A stretch of 64,000 nucleotides of DNA from Acidobacteriaceae bacterium TAA 166 (GTDB lineage Bacteria > Acidobacteriota > Terriglobia > Terriglobales > Acidobacteriaceae): assembly GCA_000421065.1 (NCBI GenBank), contig ATWD01000001.1, positions 4,332,001 through 4,396,000 on the forward strand, written 5' to 3'. The notes under the pieces were generated by a model, which was not told the DNA's origin, searched no databases, and saw only the letters and a list, made by a program, of their open reading frames with translations. Position numbers and translations under genes: made by a program. This document shows positions 24,622 to 34,400 of this stretch, piece after piece. The first letter of the stretch is position 1, and every line of letters starts with the position of its first letter.

Positions 24622-24725
24622 TTATCCGAACTGAAGTACATGCCTTTTGAGTAGGTAGCACGTAACCTTCGTCGACGGATGCAAGAGAAGTCGGACGCAG
24701 GAAACGTGGTTTCGATGGAGACCCA

Positions 24726-27700
24726 ATGTGGATTGTTCGACTTGCACTTCGTAGACCTTACACGTTTGTCGTATTGTCGCTTTTGCTCTTTATCGTCGGC
24801 CCACTGGTAGTTCTGCGAACGCCTGTCGACATCTTTCCGAACATCAATATCCCAGTCGTTTCGATTATCTGGAACTACGCCGGGTTGTCGCCGGAGCAGT
24901 TAGCGAATCGGATCACACTTCCGTTCGAGCGCAACCTGACGACGACGGTGAACGATATCGACCACATGGAGTCGCAGACGCTGAACGGCGTTTCGGTGGT
25001 CAAGGTCTACTTTCAGCCGACGGTGAATATCTCCCAGGCGGTGGCGCAAGTGACCGCGATCGCACAGGTAGCGTTGCGACAGTTTCCCCAGGGAACAACG
25101 CCTCCACTGGTCATTCAGTACAGCGCCTCGAGTGTGCCGGTGCTGCAGCTGGGTCTGTCGGGAAATGGATTGAACGAACAGCAGTTGAACGACTTCGGGC
25201 AGAACTTCATTCGAACGCAGCTGGCGACGGTGCAGGGAGCCTCGGTACCCTTCCCGTATGGCGGAAAGCAGCGTCAGGTTCAGGTCGATATCAATACGCA
25301 GAAGTTGCAGGCCTTCGGCCTCTCCGCCTCTGACGTGGTCAATGCGGTCAGTGCGCAGAATATTATTCTGCCTGCCGGCGATGTGAAGATAGGAAGCTAC
25401 GACTATCAGGTGGAGACCAACAGCGCTCCGTCCTCGATCGCGGACCTGAACAATCTGCCGATCAAGACGGTGAACGGCGCCACGATCTACATCAAGGACA
25501 TCGGCAACGTTCGCGACGGATTTCCTCCGCAGACCAACGTTGTGCGCGTGGACGGTCTGCGGGCGTCGCTGTTGACGATTCAGAAGACCGGCAACGCCTC
25601 GACGCTGGACATTATCAAGAACGTTCAGGCGCAGCTGCCTGCAATTGCGGCGCAGCTGCCTCCTTCTCTTCGCATCGCCTCTATTGCCGATCAGTCGGTG
25701 TTCGTGAAGGCGGCGATCAGCGGCGTCGTCCGCGAGGCGCTGATCGCCGCCTGCCTTACGGCCGCGATGATTCTGCTGTTTTTGGGAAGCTGGCGCTCGA
25801 CGATCATTATCGCGGTCTCGATTCCGCTGTCGGTGCTCTGCTCGCTGCTGATGCTGGCGGCGCTGGGCGAGACGATCAACATCATGACGCTGGGCGGCCT
25901 AGCGCTGGCGGTCGGAATCCTGGTGGACGACGCTACGGTCGAGATCGAGAACATCAATCGCAACCTCGAAGAGGGCAAGGAGGTCGAACAGGCGATTCTG
26001 GATGGTGCGGCGCAGATTGCGATTCCCGCGTTCGTCTCGACTCTGTCGATCTGCATCGTGTTCGTCCCGATGTTCTTCCTGGGCGGCGTGGCCAAGTACC
26101 TGTTCGTACCTCTGGCCGAGGCTGTGGTCTTCGCCATGCTGGCCTCTTACTTCCTGTCGCGAACCATCGTTCCGACGATGGCGAAGTATCTGCTGAAGCC
26201 GCACGATCCGGACGGGGCGGAGAAAGCCAGCAAGAGCATGAACCCGTTCACGCGCTTTCAGAGGGTCTTCGAGCATTACTTCGAGAAGCTGCGCAGCTGG
26301 TATCACGGCATGTTGAACCTTTGCCTGTCGCATCGCGCGATCTTTCTTCTGGGGATTGTGGTCTTCTGGGTGGTCTCGATCGTTTTGCTCTATCCATGGC
26401 TGGGGCAGGACTTCTTTCCTTCGGTGGACGGCGGGCAGTTCAAGCTGCACGTCCGGGCACATACGGGAACCCGGATCGAGGACACGGCAGCACTCTGCGA
26501 TCAGATTGAGAATGTGATCCGGCAGGAGATTCCTCCGGCGGAGCTGGGGACGATCATCGACAACATCGGGCTGCCGTACTCGGGCCTGAATCTGTCGTAC
26601 TCGAACTCGGCGACAGTGGGAACCGCGGATGCGGACATTCTGGTGTCGCTGGGAGAGAAGCACAGGCCGACGGCGGAGTACACCCACGAGCTTCGCGACA
26701 AGCTGACGAAGCAGTTTCCGGGAACAGGGTTCTATTATCTCCCGACCGATATGGTCAGCCAGATCCTGAACTTCGGTCTTCCGGCTGCGATCGATATTCA
26801 GTTTGTCGGACAGGCGCTGGATGCTAATCGGGAGCAGGCCGAGAAGATGATGGAGCAGATCAGCCACATTCCGGGAACGACGGACCTGCGCATCCAGCAG
26901 CCGTTCAATCTTCCTCGATGGACGGTGAATGTGGATCGCACGCGCGCCCAGCAGGTGGGGTTCAGCCAGAGGGACGTGGCGAACGACGTTCTGATTGCGC
27001 TGAGCGGAAGCTTCCAGACTTCGCCGACCTTCTATCTGAATCCGCAGAACAACGTCAGCTACAACATCGCGGTGCAGACGCCGCAGTATGACGTGAAGAA
27101 CCTGCAGGAACTGCAGAACTTCCCGGTTGCCACCGCCGGAGGCGCAGCGCAGCCGCAGATTCTCGGGAACCTTGCCTCGATCGATCGAGGAGCGGAGCAG
27201 GGGACGGTCAGCCACTATAACGCTCGTCCGGTGATCGATATCTACGGAGCGGTGGAGGGCACCGATCTGGCGAGCGTGGCGGCACAGGTCAATAAGATCG
27301 TTGCGCAGAGCCAAAACAAGCTTCCCCGCGGAACCCAGATCTTCGTGCGCGGCCAGATCGAGACGATGCGCACATCGTTCATCGGCCTGGTCTCGGGGCT
27401 GCTGTTCTCGATCGTGCTGGTGTATGCGCTGATCGTGGTGAACTTTCAGAGCTGGCTCGATCCGTTCATCATCATCGCGGCTCTTCCGGGCGCGCTGGCG
27501 GGAATCGTATGGTTCCTGTTCCTGACGGGAACGCACATCAGCGTTCCGGCCCTGACAGGCTCGATCATGTGCGTGGGCGTGGCGACGGCGAACTCGATTC
27601 TGGTGGTGAGCTTTGCCAAGGAGAAGATGGAAGAGGGGATGAACTCGACCGAGGCCGCGCTGACGGCCGGGTTCACACGCTTCCGGCCGGTCATCATGAC

Positions 27701-27911
27701 GGCCTTGGCGATGATCATCGGCATGGTGCCGATGGCGCTGGGCCTGGGCGACGGCGGCGAGCAGAATGCTCCGCTGGGACGCGCTGTGATCGGCGGCCTG
27801 TTGCTGGCGACCTTCGGCACGCTGACGTTTGTGCCGACCTTCTTCGCCTTCATGCATCGCAACGATCCGGTCTTGGCGAACGAACAGCCTGCGAATGAGG
27901 ACTATCTATGA
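24726..27911 (+). CDS. RND efflux pump inner-membrane permease (HAE1/AcrB-like)
   Basis: 1061 residues, the usual size for a trimeric proton-driven RND transporter. The N-terminal helix FVVLSLLLFIVGPLVVLRTPVDIFPNINIPVV is canonical. The proton relay Asp pair is in GILVDDATVEIENINRN (TM4). Two porter domains and two six-helix halves are seen, the second ending PVIMTALAMIIGMVPMALGLGDGGEQNAPLGRAVIGGLL. The substrates are unknown; no CzcA-type metal signature is obvious. GGAGA lies four bases before the ATG. First gene of a three-gene pump operon controlled by the TetR gene. Confidence 0.95.
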   Translation: MWIVRLALRRPYTFVVLSLLLFIVGPLVVLRTPVDIFPNINIPVVSIIWNYAGLSPEQLANRITLPFERNLTTTVNDIDHMESQTLNGVSVVKVYFQPTVNISQAVAQVTAIAQVALRQFPQGTTPPLVIQYSASSVPVLQLGLSGNGLNEQQLNDFGQNFIRTQLATVQGASVPFPYGGKQRQVQVDINTQKLQAFGLSASDVVNAVSAQNIILPAGDVKIGSYDYQVETNSAPSSIADLNNLPIKTVNGATIYIKDIGNVRDGFPPQTNVVRVDGLRASLLTIQKTGNASTLDIIKNVQAQLPAIAAQLPPSLRIASIADQSVFVKAAISGVVREALIAACLTAAMILLFLGSWRSTIIIAVSIPLSVLCSLLMLAALGETINIMTLGGLALAVGILVDDATVEIENINRNLEEGKEVEQAILDGAAQIAIPAFVSTLSICIVFVPMFFLGGVAKYLFVPLAEAVVFAMLASYFLSRTIVPTMAKYLLKPHDPDGAEKASKSMNPFTRFQRVFEHYFEKLRSWYHGMLNLCLSHRAIFLLGIVVFWVVSIVLLYPWLGQDFFPSVDGGQFKLHVRAHTGTRIEDTAALCDQIENVIRQEIPPAELGTIIDNIGLPYSGLNLSYSNSATVGTADADILVSLGEKHRPTAEYTHELRDKLTKQFPGTGFYYLPTDMVSQILNFGLPAAIDIQFVGQALDANREQAEKMMEQISHIPGTTDLRIQQPFNLPRWTVNVDRTRAQQVGFSQRDVANDVLIALSGSFQTSPTFYLNPQNNVSYNIAVQTPQYDVKNLQELQNFPVATAGGAAQPQILGNLASIDRGAEQGTVSHYNARPVIDIYGAVEGTDLASVAAQVNKIVAQSQNKLPRGTQIFVRGQIETMRTSFIGLVSGLLFSIVLVYALIVVNFQSWLDPFIIIAALPGALAGIVWFLFLTGTHISVPALTGSIMCVGVATANSILVVSFAKEKMEEGMNSTEAALTAGFTRFRPVIMTALAMIIGMVPMALGLGDGGEQNAPLGRAVIGGLLLATFGTLTFVPTFFAFMHRNDPVLANEQPANEDYL

Positions 27912-27972
27912 TCACCGCGGGTAAGCAGATTTTTGACAGCTATGGGAACCAGAACGAACAGGGAGAGAGTCG

Positions 27973-29256
27973 ATGAGCGGCGAAGAGCAGAAGAGGCAGC
28001 AGGAGGCGCACCGCGAGGGTGCGCACCACGGCGAGGAGAGACGTGAGCCTCCGCCGGTCTCGAAGGGATCTGTGCTCACCGTTGTCGTTATCGTGGTGCT
28101 GATCGCGGTGGTGGTTGCGGTGATCGGAGTTCTGCGGCGCAAACAGAGCAGCAAGGACCTGGCGGACTACACTAGCAAGACCTCTGCGCCACCGGTCTCG
28201 CTCGAGACGCCGAAGATGCAGCAGGATGCTTCGGAGATCGTCCTCCCCGGCAACATGCAGGCGTTTGCGTTGGCGCCGATCTATGCCCGCACGACCGGGT
28301 ATGTGAAGGTCTGGTATCACGACATCGGATCGCGGGTAAAGAAGGGCGATCTGCTGGCGGTGATCGAGACGCCGGAGCTCGATCAGCAGTTGGCCTCGGC
28401 GAAGGCAGACCTGGCGACGGCGATGAGCAACGCCGGTCTGGCGAAGACGACGGCCGATCGCTACAGGGATCTAATTGGATCGAGCGCTGTGTCGCAGCAG
28501 GATACGGATAACTTCGTAAGCCAGCTATCGGCGCGCAACACCGAGGTGGCTTCGGCGGCGGCGAATGTGCGCAGGCTTGAGGAGTTGGTGGGCTTCGAGC
28601 GGGTGACGGCGCCGTTTGACGGCGTGATTACCGCGCGTAATCTGGACGTCGGGCAGCTGATCTCGGCTGATGGAAGCACGAATACGGCGGGTGCGGGCAC
28701 GGTTCGCGCCAACCGTGAGATCTTCGATATCTCCTCGATCGACACGCTTCGCGTCTTTGTCAACGTTCCGCAGCAGTACTCTCCCGACGCCCGCAGGGGA
28801 GTGACTGCGACGCTGACGTTGCCGCAGTATCCCGGCCGCAAGTTCGACGGCAAGCTGGTTCGCACATCGGAATCGGTCGATCCGGCTTCGCGAACGTTGC
28901 TGGCCGAGGTGGACGTCAACAACCGTTCGGGCGAGCTGCTGCCTGGAAGCTACACGCAGGTGCACCTGAATGTTTCGCGAGCGGCTCCGGCGATGGTGAT
29001 TCCGGTGAGCGCGCTCATTCTGGCCTCTGACGGTCTGAATGTGGCGACGGTGAATGGGACGCGCGCTCACATCCTGCGCGTGACTCCGGGACGCGACCTT
29101 GGGGCGACGGTCGAGATTCTGAGCGGCCTGAGCGAGGGACAGAAGGTCATCTCGAATCCTCCGGATTCGCTGACGGAAGGCCAGGAGGTTCGCGTAGTGA
29201 CTCCGGAGAAGAATAACAAGCAGCAGCCTTCTCAGACGGCGGAGGCGAAGCGATGA
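27973..29256 (+). CDS. RND efflux pump periplasmic adaptor (membrane fusion protein)
   Basis: 427 residues. After a charged 34-residue N-terminus, one hydrophobic helix (VLTVVVIVVLIAVVVAVIGVL) anchors it. Then APIYARTTGYVKVWYHDIGSRVKKGDLLAVIETPEL starts the lipoyl-like domain, a coiled-coil hairpin follows, and the RND adaptor barrel begins GFERVTAPFDGVITARNLDVGQLI. It bridges the permease and the outer-membrane channel. 61 bp after the permease; overlaps the next gene by four bases (ATGA). Confidence 0.93.
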   Translation: MSGEEQKRQQEAHREGAHHGEERREPPPVSKGSVLTVVVIVVLIAVVVAVIGVLRRKQSSKDLADYTSKTSAPPVSLETPKMQQDASEIVLPGNMQAFALAPIYARTTGYVKVWYHDIGSRVKKGDLLAVIETPELDQQLASAKADLATAMSNAGLAKTTADRYRDLIGSSAVSQQDTDNFVSQLSARNTEVASAAANVRRLEELVGFERVTAPFDGVITARNLDVGQLISADGSTNTAGAGTVRANREIFDISSIDTLRVFVNVPQQYSPDARRGVTATLTLPQYPGRKFDGKLVRTSESVDPASRTLLAEVDVNNRSGELLPGSYTQVHLNVSRAAPAMVIPVSALILASDGLNVATVNGTRAHILRVTPGRDLGATVEILSGLSEGQKVISNPPDSLTEGQEVRVVTPEKNNKQQPSQTAEAKR

Positions 29257-30692
29257 AGGTGTCTGGCGCTCTAAGAACGGCGGCCATGCTCGGGGCGCTG
29301 GCGGTGACGGGGTGCAAGGTAGGACCGAATTATAAGGTTCCGGCGGCTCCGGCTCCACCAAGCTTCAGCGACAATGGTCATAACGGCGACTGGGCTTCGG
29401 CCAAGCCGGGAGACACGGCGGATCGCGGCGACTGGTGGACGCTTTATAACGACTCGGAGCTAAACGATCTGGAGCAGAGATGCGCGATCTCGAACCAGAG
29501 CCTGGCTGCCGCGCTTCATGCCTATGAACAGGCGCACGACATCGTGCGTGAGAACAAGGCAGATCTCTTTCCGACGGTCTCGCTTGGCGCAGCGGCGAAT
29601 CGCAATCGCATCTCGAATACAAGACCCTTGCGGCCAACGAATGCAACGACGGAGTATTGGGACTTTCTGATTCCGTTGAATATCTCGTGGGAGCCGGACT
29701 TTTGGGGAAGGATTCGGCGGCAGATCGAGTCGAGCTCGGCGAGCGCGCAGGCCTCGTCGGCGGATCTTGCCAACACGAAGCTGGGGCTTCAGGGAATGCT
29801 AGCAGTCAACTATCTGCAGATTCGGGGAGTGGACCTGCAGGCACAGCTGCTGCGCACGACGCTCGACGCGTATACGCAGACGCTGAAGCTGACGCAGGAC
29901 CGTTATCGCGGCGGCCTCGCGAGCGACAGCGATGTGCAGCAGGCGACGGCGCAGCTGGAGCAGACGCGGGCGCAGCTGATCGATCTGGGAGTGGGAAGAG
30001 CGGAGCTGGAGCACGCGATTGCGGTTCTGGTGGGAACGCCGGCTACGGGGTTCCACATCACGGATCGCGCGCTGGCCGGAGACCCGCCCACGATTCCGAC
30101 CGGAATTCCTTCAGAGATTTTGCAGAGGCGTCCGGATATTGCGGCCGCGGAGCGCAGGGTTGCGGCCGCGAACGCTCAGATCGGAGTGGCGAAGTCCGCT
30201 TACTATCCGACGATTGTATTGGGAGCGGCTGGAACGACCGAGAGCAGCGCCATCCAGCAGCTATTCAATACAGGCAGCGCGGGATGGAATGCGGGCCCGA
30301 CGGCGAACGAGCTCCTGTTTGACGCCGGTAAACGTAAGGCGGAGGTGGACTTTGCCGTGGCGCAGCGGGAGCAGGAGACGGCTCTCTATCGCGACCAGGT
30401 TCTGTCCGCATTCCGCGATGTTGAGGATCAGCTCTCAAGCCTGCGGATCCTCGAGAACGAGGCGCAGGTGCAGGCTCTCGCGGTCGTGGCGGCGAAGCGA
30501 AGCACGGAGCTGTCGACGTTGCGTTACAGGCGTGGTCTCGCTCCTTACCTTGAGGTGCTGACGAATCAGACGATTGAGCTGACGAATGAGCGGACTGCTG
30601 CCTCTCTGGTGGCGGAGAGAATCGTCGCGAGCGCAAGGCTCCAGATGGTGCTTGGCGGGGGATGGAACGCGTCGCAGTTGCCGAAGAATTAG
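29253..30692 (+). CDS. Outer-membrane efflux channel, NodT/OprM-like lipoprotein
   Basis: 479 residues. A lipoprotein signal ends LAVTGCKVGPNY, typical of the NodT/OprM branch of TolC channels, followed by WWTLYNDSELNDLEQRCAISNQSLAAALHAYEQA and the long paired coiled-coil segments RYRGGLASDSDVQQATAQLEQT and RYRRGLAPYLEVLTNQTIELTNER. It forms the outer-membrane duct for the adjacent pump. Repeat R4 begins at the stop. Confidence 0.93.
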   Translation: MKVSGALRTAAMLGALAVTGCKVGPNYKVPAAPAPPSFSDNGHNGDWASAKPGDTADRGDWWTLYNDSELNDLEQRCAISNQSLAAALHAYEQAHDIVRENKADLFPTVSLGAAANRNRISNTRPLRPTNATTEYWDFLIPLNISWEPDFWGRIRRQIESSSASAQASSADLANTKLGLQGMLAVNYLQIRGVDLQAQLLRTTLDAYTQTLKLTQDRYRGGLASDSDVQQATAQLEQTRAQLIDLGVGRAELEHAIAVLVGTPATGFHITDRALAGDPPTIPTGIPSEILQRRPDIAAAERRVAAANAQIGVAKSAYYPTIVLGAAGTTESSAIQQLFNTGSAGWNAGPTANELLFDAGKRKAEVDFAVAQREQETALYRDQVLSAFRDVEDQLSSLRILENEAQVQALAVVAAKRSTELSTLRYRRGLAPYLEVLTNQTIELTNERTAASLVAERIVASARLQMVLGGGWNASQLPKN

Positions 30693-30865
30693 CGCTGCCG
30701 CGCGGGCGGCGCTCCCTTCGTAACGTGTCTCCCGGCAATGCCCGAGGCTTCCCGCTGGTCGGCGCGAAGATTTTCGCAAGCGACCAACGGGAGCCTCGAC
30801 CCGAAGGGAGTATACGAGTCACGAAGGGGGAGCCCCTCTCGTAGTGGGCCCGGCGAGTCGGCCAT
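30692..30865. repeat. Dispersed palindromic repeat, copy R4
   Basis: Outer arms GCGCTGCCGCGCGGG / CGTAGTGGGCCCGGCGAGTCGGCC, inner arms CTTCGTAAC / GTCACGAAG, core TTCCCGCTGGTCG / CGACCAACGGGAG with the two halves closer to inverted order than in other copies (TCGGCGCGAAGATTTTCGCAAGCGA). Starts directly at the stop codon of the efflux channel gene. Confidence 0.75.
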
Positions 30866-30939
30866 CTTTTGTTCTAAAAGATAATTATGATGGTAGCCAA
30901 ACATCCGGCCGCGGGCTGGATCAAGGAGCCGTCTTCCAG

Positions 30940-31716
30940 ATGAAAGATGAGAGCCGATCCGCGGTTTATCCCAGCCTTGAGGGACGTGTGGTTGTCGTCA
31001 CCGGAGGCGCCAGCGGCATTGGCGAGGCGATTGTCGAGGCGTTTGCTGCTCAGGACGCGCAGGTGGTGTTTCTGGATATCCAGGACGACGCCGCGGATCA
31101 GGTGATGGAGCGGATCAGACGGAGGGGAGGGCGGACTCCCTTCTATCGTCACTGCGATCTGACCGATATTGTGGCTACCCAGAGGACGATTCGGGAGATG
31201 CTCTCGCTGTACCCCGGGGTCGACGTCCTAGTGAACAATGCGGGCAACGATACGAGGCATACTCTGGAAGAAGTGACGCCGGAGATATGGGACCAGCTGA
31301 TGGCCGCGAATCTGAAGCACCAGTTTTTTATGGCGCAGGCGATGATTCCGTCGATGCGCGGCAGGGGTGGAGGCTCGCTCATCAATATGAGCTCGATCAG
31401 CTGGGTGATTCCTTCGACGGGGGTTCCCGTCTATGTCGCGGCGAAGGCGGCGATCGTCGGGATGACGCGGGCTTTGGCCCATACAGTGGGCAAGGACAAT
31501 ATCCGGGTCAACAGCGTAATGCCGGGAGCGATTTTGACCGAGCGGCAGAGGCGCCTGTGGCTGACCCGGGAGTATCAGGCCGAGGTTCTGGCGCGGCAGG
31601 CGCTGAAGCGGATGATTCTTCCGGAGGAGGTTGCGAAGCTGGTGCTGTTTCTGGCCTCGGATGACAGCTCGGCGATTACAAACCAGAGCTATGTGATCGA
31701 TGGGGGATGGATTTAG
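30940..31716 (+). CDS. SDR family oxidoreductase, D-xylose 1-dehydrogenase-like
   Basis: 258 residues. NAD-binding VVVTGGASGIGEA, VLVNNAGN, catalytic Ser in NMSSISW and Tyr-Lys in VYVAAKAA. The N-terminus AVYPSLEGRVVVVTGG, FYRHCDLTD, NNAGNDTRH, RGGGSLINMSSISW and the C-terminal LFLASDDSSA..YVIDGGWI closely follow what I know of Caulobacter XylB, which oxidises D-xylose to xylonolactone in the Weimberg pathway. Other sugars are possible. The ATG 30940 has AAGGAG eleven bases upstream; the frame extends back into repeat R4, so the longer start is rejected. Confidence 0.85.
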   Translation: MKDESRSAVYPSLEGRVVVVTGGASGIGEAIVEAFAAQDAQVVFLDIQDDAADQVMERIRRRGGRTPFYRHCDLTDIVATQRTIREMLSLYPGVDVLVNNAGNDTRHTLEEVTPEIWDQLMAANLKHQFFMAQAMIPSMRGRGGGSLINMSSISWVIPSTGVPVYVAAKAAIVGMTRALAHTVGKDNIRVNSVMPGAILTERQRRLWLTREYQAEVLARQALKRMILPEEVAKLVLFLASDDSSAITNQSYVIDGGWI

Positions 31717-31733
31717 GGCATATCTGAGGACAG

Positions 31734-31779
31734 GCAGTGCCGCGCGGGCCACGCGTAGTGGGCCCGGCCGGCAGGCCAT
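31734..31779. repeat. Dispersed palindromic repeat, solo remnant R5
   Basis: Only the two ends of the repeat are left and fused: GTGCCGCGCGGGCC joined to ACGCGTAGTGGGCCCGGCCGGCAGGCC, 46 bp. It lies 18 bp after the dehydrogenase stop, between convergent genes. Confidence 0.65.
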
Positions 31780-31857
31780 CGGGCTTTGCTGCAGATCAGA
31801 TTCTTTTGAATGACAATCAAACGCGGCCAAAGCCGCATTAGCCTGGATGGTCAGTCC

Positions 31858-32811
31858 TTACCAGCCTCGGGTCTGGAGAAGCTCGTGCTCTTCGAGGGCG
31901 GCGGCGGCGAGGCCCTTCATGGTTCCGGTGACCTGCTCGGAGGCCTCGGCGACGATCTTGGGATCGTTGAAGTGGGTGGTCGCGATGACGATGGCCTTGG
32001 CGCGGGATACGGCCTCTGCACGTTCCGCTTGGTCGGTTTCGACGTTGAGCGGGGTGGCACGCTCTTTCATGAAGATTCCGGAGCCGACAAAGACAGCCTC
32101 GGCGCCGAGCTGCATCATGAGGGCGGCGTCGGCGGGGGTGGCGATTCCGCCGGCGGAGAAGTTGGGGACGGGGAGCCTGCCGGCCTTGGCGACCATCCTG
32201 ATGATCTCGTAGGGTGCCTGATGAATTTTGGCGGCGTTGTAGAGCTCTGAGTCGTCGAGAACGGTGAGGGCGCGCATTTCGCGGACGATCTGGCGCATGT
32301 GCTGGACGGCATGGACGACGTCGCCGGTTCCTGCCTCCCCCTTGGTGCGGATCATGGCAGCACCCTCGGCAATGCGTCGACAGGCCTCGCCCAGGTTGCG
32401 GGCTCCGCAGACGAAGGGGGTGGTGAAGGTGTGCTTGTCGATGTGGAAGGTCTCATCGGCGGGGGTGAGGACCTCGGACTCGTCGATGAAGTCAACGCCA
32501 AGCTGCTGCAGGACCTGGGCTTCGGCGAAATGGCCGATGCGGGCCTTGGCCATGACCGGGATGGAGACGGTGGCAATGATCTCCTTGATGAGCTTGGGGT
32601 TGGCCATGCGGGCGACGCCGCCTTCGGCGCGGATCATGGCGGGGACGCGCTCGAGCGCCATGACGGAGGTGGCGCCGGCCTCCTCCGCGATGCGGGCCTG
32701 CTCGACGTTCATGACGTCCATGATGACTCCACCTTTGAGCATCTCGGCCAGGCCGGTCTTGAGGCGAAGGGAAGAGGAGCCGAGATTGCCGTTGGTGGTG
32801 GGGTCTGCCAT
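31858..32811 (-). CDS. pdxS: Pyridoxal 5'-phosphate synthase lyase subunit PdxS
   Basis: 317 residues. LRLKTGLAEMLKGGVIMDVMNVEQARIAEEAGATSVMALERVPAMIR is the standard N-terminus, MAKARIGHFAEAQVLQQLGVDFIDESEVLTPAD carries the active-site Lys region, and LPVPNFSAGGIATPADAALMMQLGAEAVFVGSGIF is the phosphate-binding end. It makes PLP from ribose 5-phosphate, glyceraldehyde 3-phosphate and ammonia supplied by PdxT. No pdxT is adjacent, so the glutaminase gene must be elsewhere. AAGGAG lies ten bases before the ATG. Confidence 0.96.
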   Translation of the reverse strand: MADPTTNGNLGSSSLRLKTGLAEMLKGGVIMDVMNVEQARIAEEAGATSVMALERVPAMIRAEGGVARMANPKLIKEIIATVSIPVMAKARIGHFAEAQVLQQLGVDFIDESEVLTPADETFHIDKHTFTTPFVCGARNLGEACRRIAEGAAMIRTKGEAGTGDVVHAVQHMRQIVREMRALTVLDDSELYNAAKIHQAPYEIIRMVAKAGRLPVPNFSAGGIATPADAALMMQLGAEAVFVGSGIFMKERATPLNVETDQAERAEAVSRAKAIVIATTHFNDPKIVAEASEQVTGTMKGLAAAALEEHELLQTRGW

Positions 32812-33041
32812 GATGTTTTTCTCCTTGGGAGCGGCGGTTAGATCTGGATGCAAGGGATCCTCGCGAGAGATTCAAGTTTAGCAGCTTGTTTCGCTGGGAT
32901 AAAAGAGCTCCGCAATGGGTTAACGATGCAAGGGCATAGCGCGAGATTTTTCAGGATTTTAAAGCGTTGTTCATGGAGTTTGGGCAGCAACAGGGCCATT
33001 CTCCCTTGAGGGAGTAGTGTGCAAGGCCCCTCGGAGGTTGG

Positions 33042-33764
33042 ATGAGCGCTGAGCTTACGATTGTGATTCCGGCAAAGAACGAGTCGGAGATGCTGCCGAG
33101 ACTGTTGGGATCGTTGGCCAGACAGGATTATGAGGGAATGCCGGAGACGCGGGTGATCGTGGCGGATGCGGGCTCGACCGATGGGACGGTGGAGGTGGCG
33201 TTGAGCTTTCGCGACCGTCTGCGGATCGAGGTGATCGAGGGCGGTCTGCCGTCGGTGGGACGGAACGCCGGGGCCCGGTTGGCGACGACGCCGTATGTCC
33301 TGTTCCTGGATGCGGATGTGGAGCTGCCGGAGCCGACGCTGCTGCGCCGGGCTCTATGGAGGATGCGGCGCAGGAAGCTGCACCTGGCGACAACCAGCAT
33401 CGGCTGTCGTCAGGGAGGGTTCTTCGATAACGCCCTTTATACCGGCAACAACTTCATGCAGTACATCGGGTCGTTCCTGAAGCCGTTCGCGACGGGGATG
33501 TTCATGCTCTTCGATCGCGAGGCCTTCTGGGCGTTGGGGGGATTTAACGAGCGGGCGTTGTTCGCGGAAGACTATCTGCTCTCGAAGGGGGTGGCGCGGA
33601 CGCGCTTCCGGATCGTACGGGGCAAGGTGCTGACGACCAACCGCAGGTTCCAGAAGCTGGGACATGGCCGGATGGTGTGGATGTTCTTCAAGACCATGAT
33701 GCACAGCTGGAACGACAAATATTTCCTACGTGACCAGGGCTACTGGGGAGAGTCCGAGGTCTAG
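33042..33764 (+). CDS. Glycosyltransferase family 2
   Basis: 240 residues. ELTIVIPAKNESEMLPRLLGSL with VIVADAGSTDGTVE and YVLFLDADVELPEP (DxD metal site) define a GT-A fold family 2 enzyme; GMFMLFDREAFWALGGFNERALFAEDYLLSKGV is the acceptor-side block with the ED motif. It has one hydrophobic C-terminal stretch at most, so is probably peripheral on the membrane. The sugar acceptor is unknown. CGGAGG precedes the ATG. Divergent from pdxS. Confidence 0.9.
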   Translation: MSAELTIVIPAKNESEMLPRLLGSLARQDYEGMPETRVIVADAGSTDGTVEVALSFRDRLRIEVIEGGLPSVGRNAGARLATTPYVLFLDADVELPEPTLLRRALWRMRRRKLHLATTSIGCRQGGFFDNALYTGNNFMQYIGSFLKPFATGMFMLFDREAFWALGGFNERALFAEDYLLSKGVARTRFRIVRGKVLTTNRRFQKLGHGRMVWMFFKTMMHSWNDKYFLRDQGYWGESEV

Positions 33765-33779
33765 ATCTCCAGGTTCGCG

Positions 33780-34400
33780 GAACTGAAGTGCCAGAAGAAT
33801 ACGATCGAGCCCGGTGGGGAGATTCCGGCCGAATGGGGCGGAGGGGGTGAGCAAGTATCAGTGGGCGATACCTCTGTTGGCCAAGAACGTTGCGACGAAG
33901 CCAGAGCTGGTGGGGGCACTTCGCCGAGGAGCAGCCAGACTTCAATCCGAAGGTTCCGGAGCAGCTGCGGGCGGAGGTCTTTCTGCATCACTTCAACGGC
34001 TGGGTGAAGGAACGCGACGCTGGCAACGATACGATGCCGAACTTCATTCTGATGCGCATGGGCAACGATCATACGCTGGGGACTTCGCCGGGCCGCCGAC
34101 TCCGATGTCGTCGCTTTCGGATAACGATCTTGCCATCGGTCGCGTGGTGGATGCGGTGTCCCACTCGAAGTACTGGAATGACACGGCGTTTTTATCCTGC
34201 AGGACGATGCTCAGGCGGGCGCGGACCATGTAGACGCGCACAGGAGCCTGGCGCTCGTGATCAGCAAATACTCTCCCAGGACGAAGGATGGAGCGGCGTT
34301 TGTGGACAGCCGGTTCTACTCGACGGTGAGAGTGATTCGGACGATGGAGACTCTACTGGGGCTGCCTCCGATGAACAACAACGATGCCTCCAGCTCGATG
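33780..34400 (+). pseudogene. Remnant of an alkaline-phosphatase-like phosphoesterase (YncE/phosphoesterase fusion type)
   Basis: Translation in three frames gives pieces of one protein: GVSKYQWAIPLLAKNVATKPELVG (near 33850), then after a shift HFAEEQPDFNPKVPEQLRAEVFLHHF and MRMGNDHTLGTSPG (33920-34090), then SLSDNDLAIGRVVDAVSHSKYWNDTAF (34105-34190), then DDAQAGADHVDAHRS and a C-terminal SRFYSTVRVIRTMETLLGLPPMN (34200-34380). The order matches the C-terminal phosphoesterase domain of bacterial YncE-phosphoesterase fusions. At least three frameshifts and no N-terminal half, so it is dead. Confidence 0.6.

Noticed and set aside
25899..27857. 652-codon open frame antisense to the RND permease
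   Set aside because: Composition is Arg/His/Gln-rich with no domain; the RND frame is certain.
31858..32811. pdxT partner next to pdxS
   Set aside because: Both sides were read; neighbours are the SDR gene and a glycosyltransferase, and no glutaminase motif was found.
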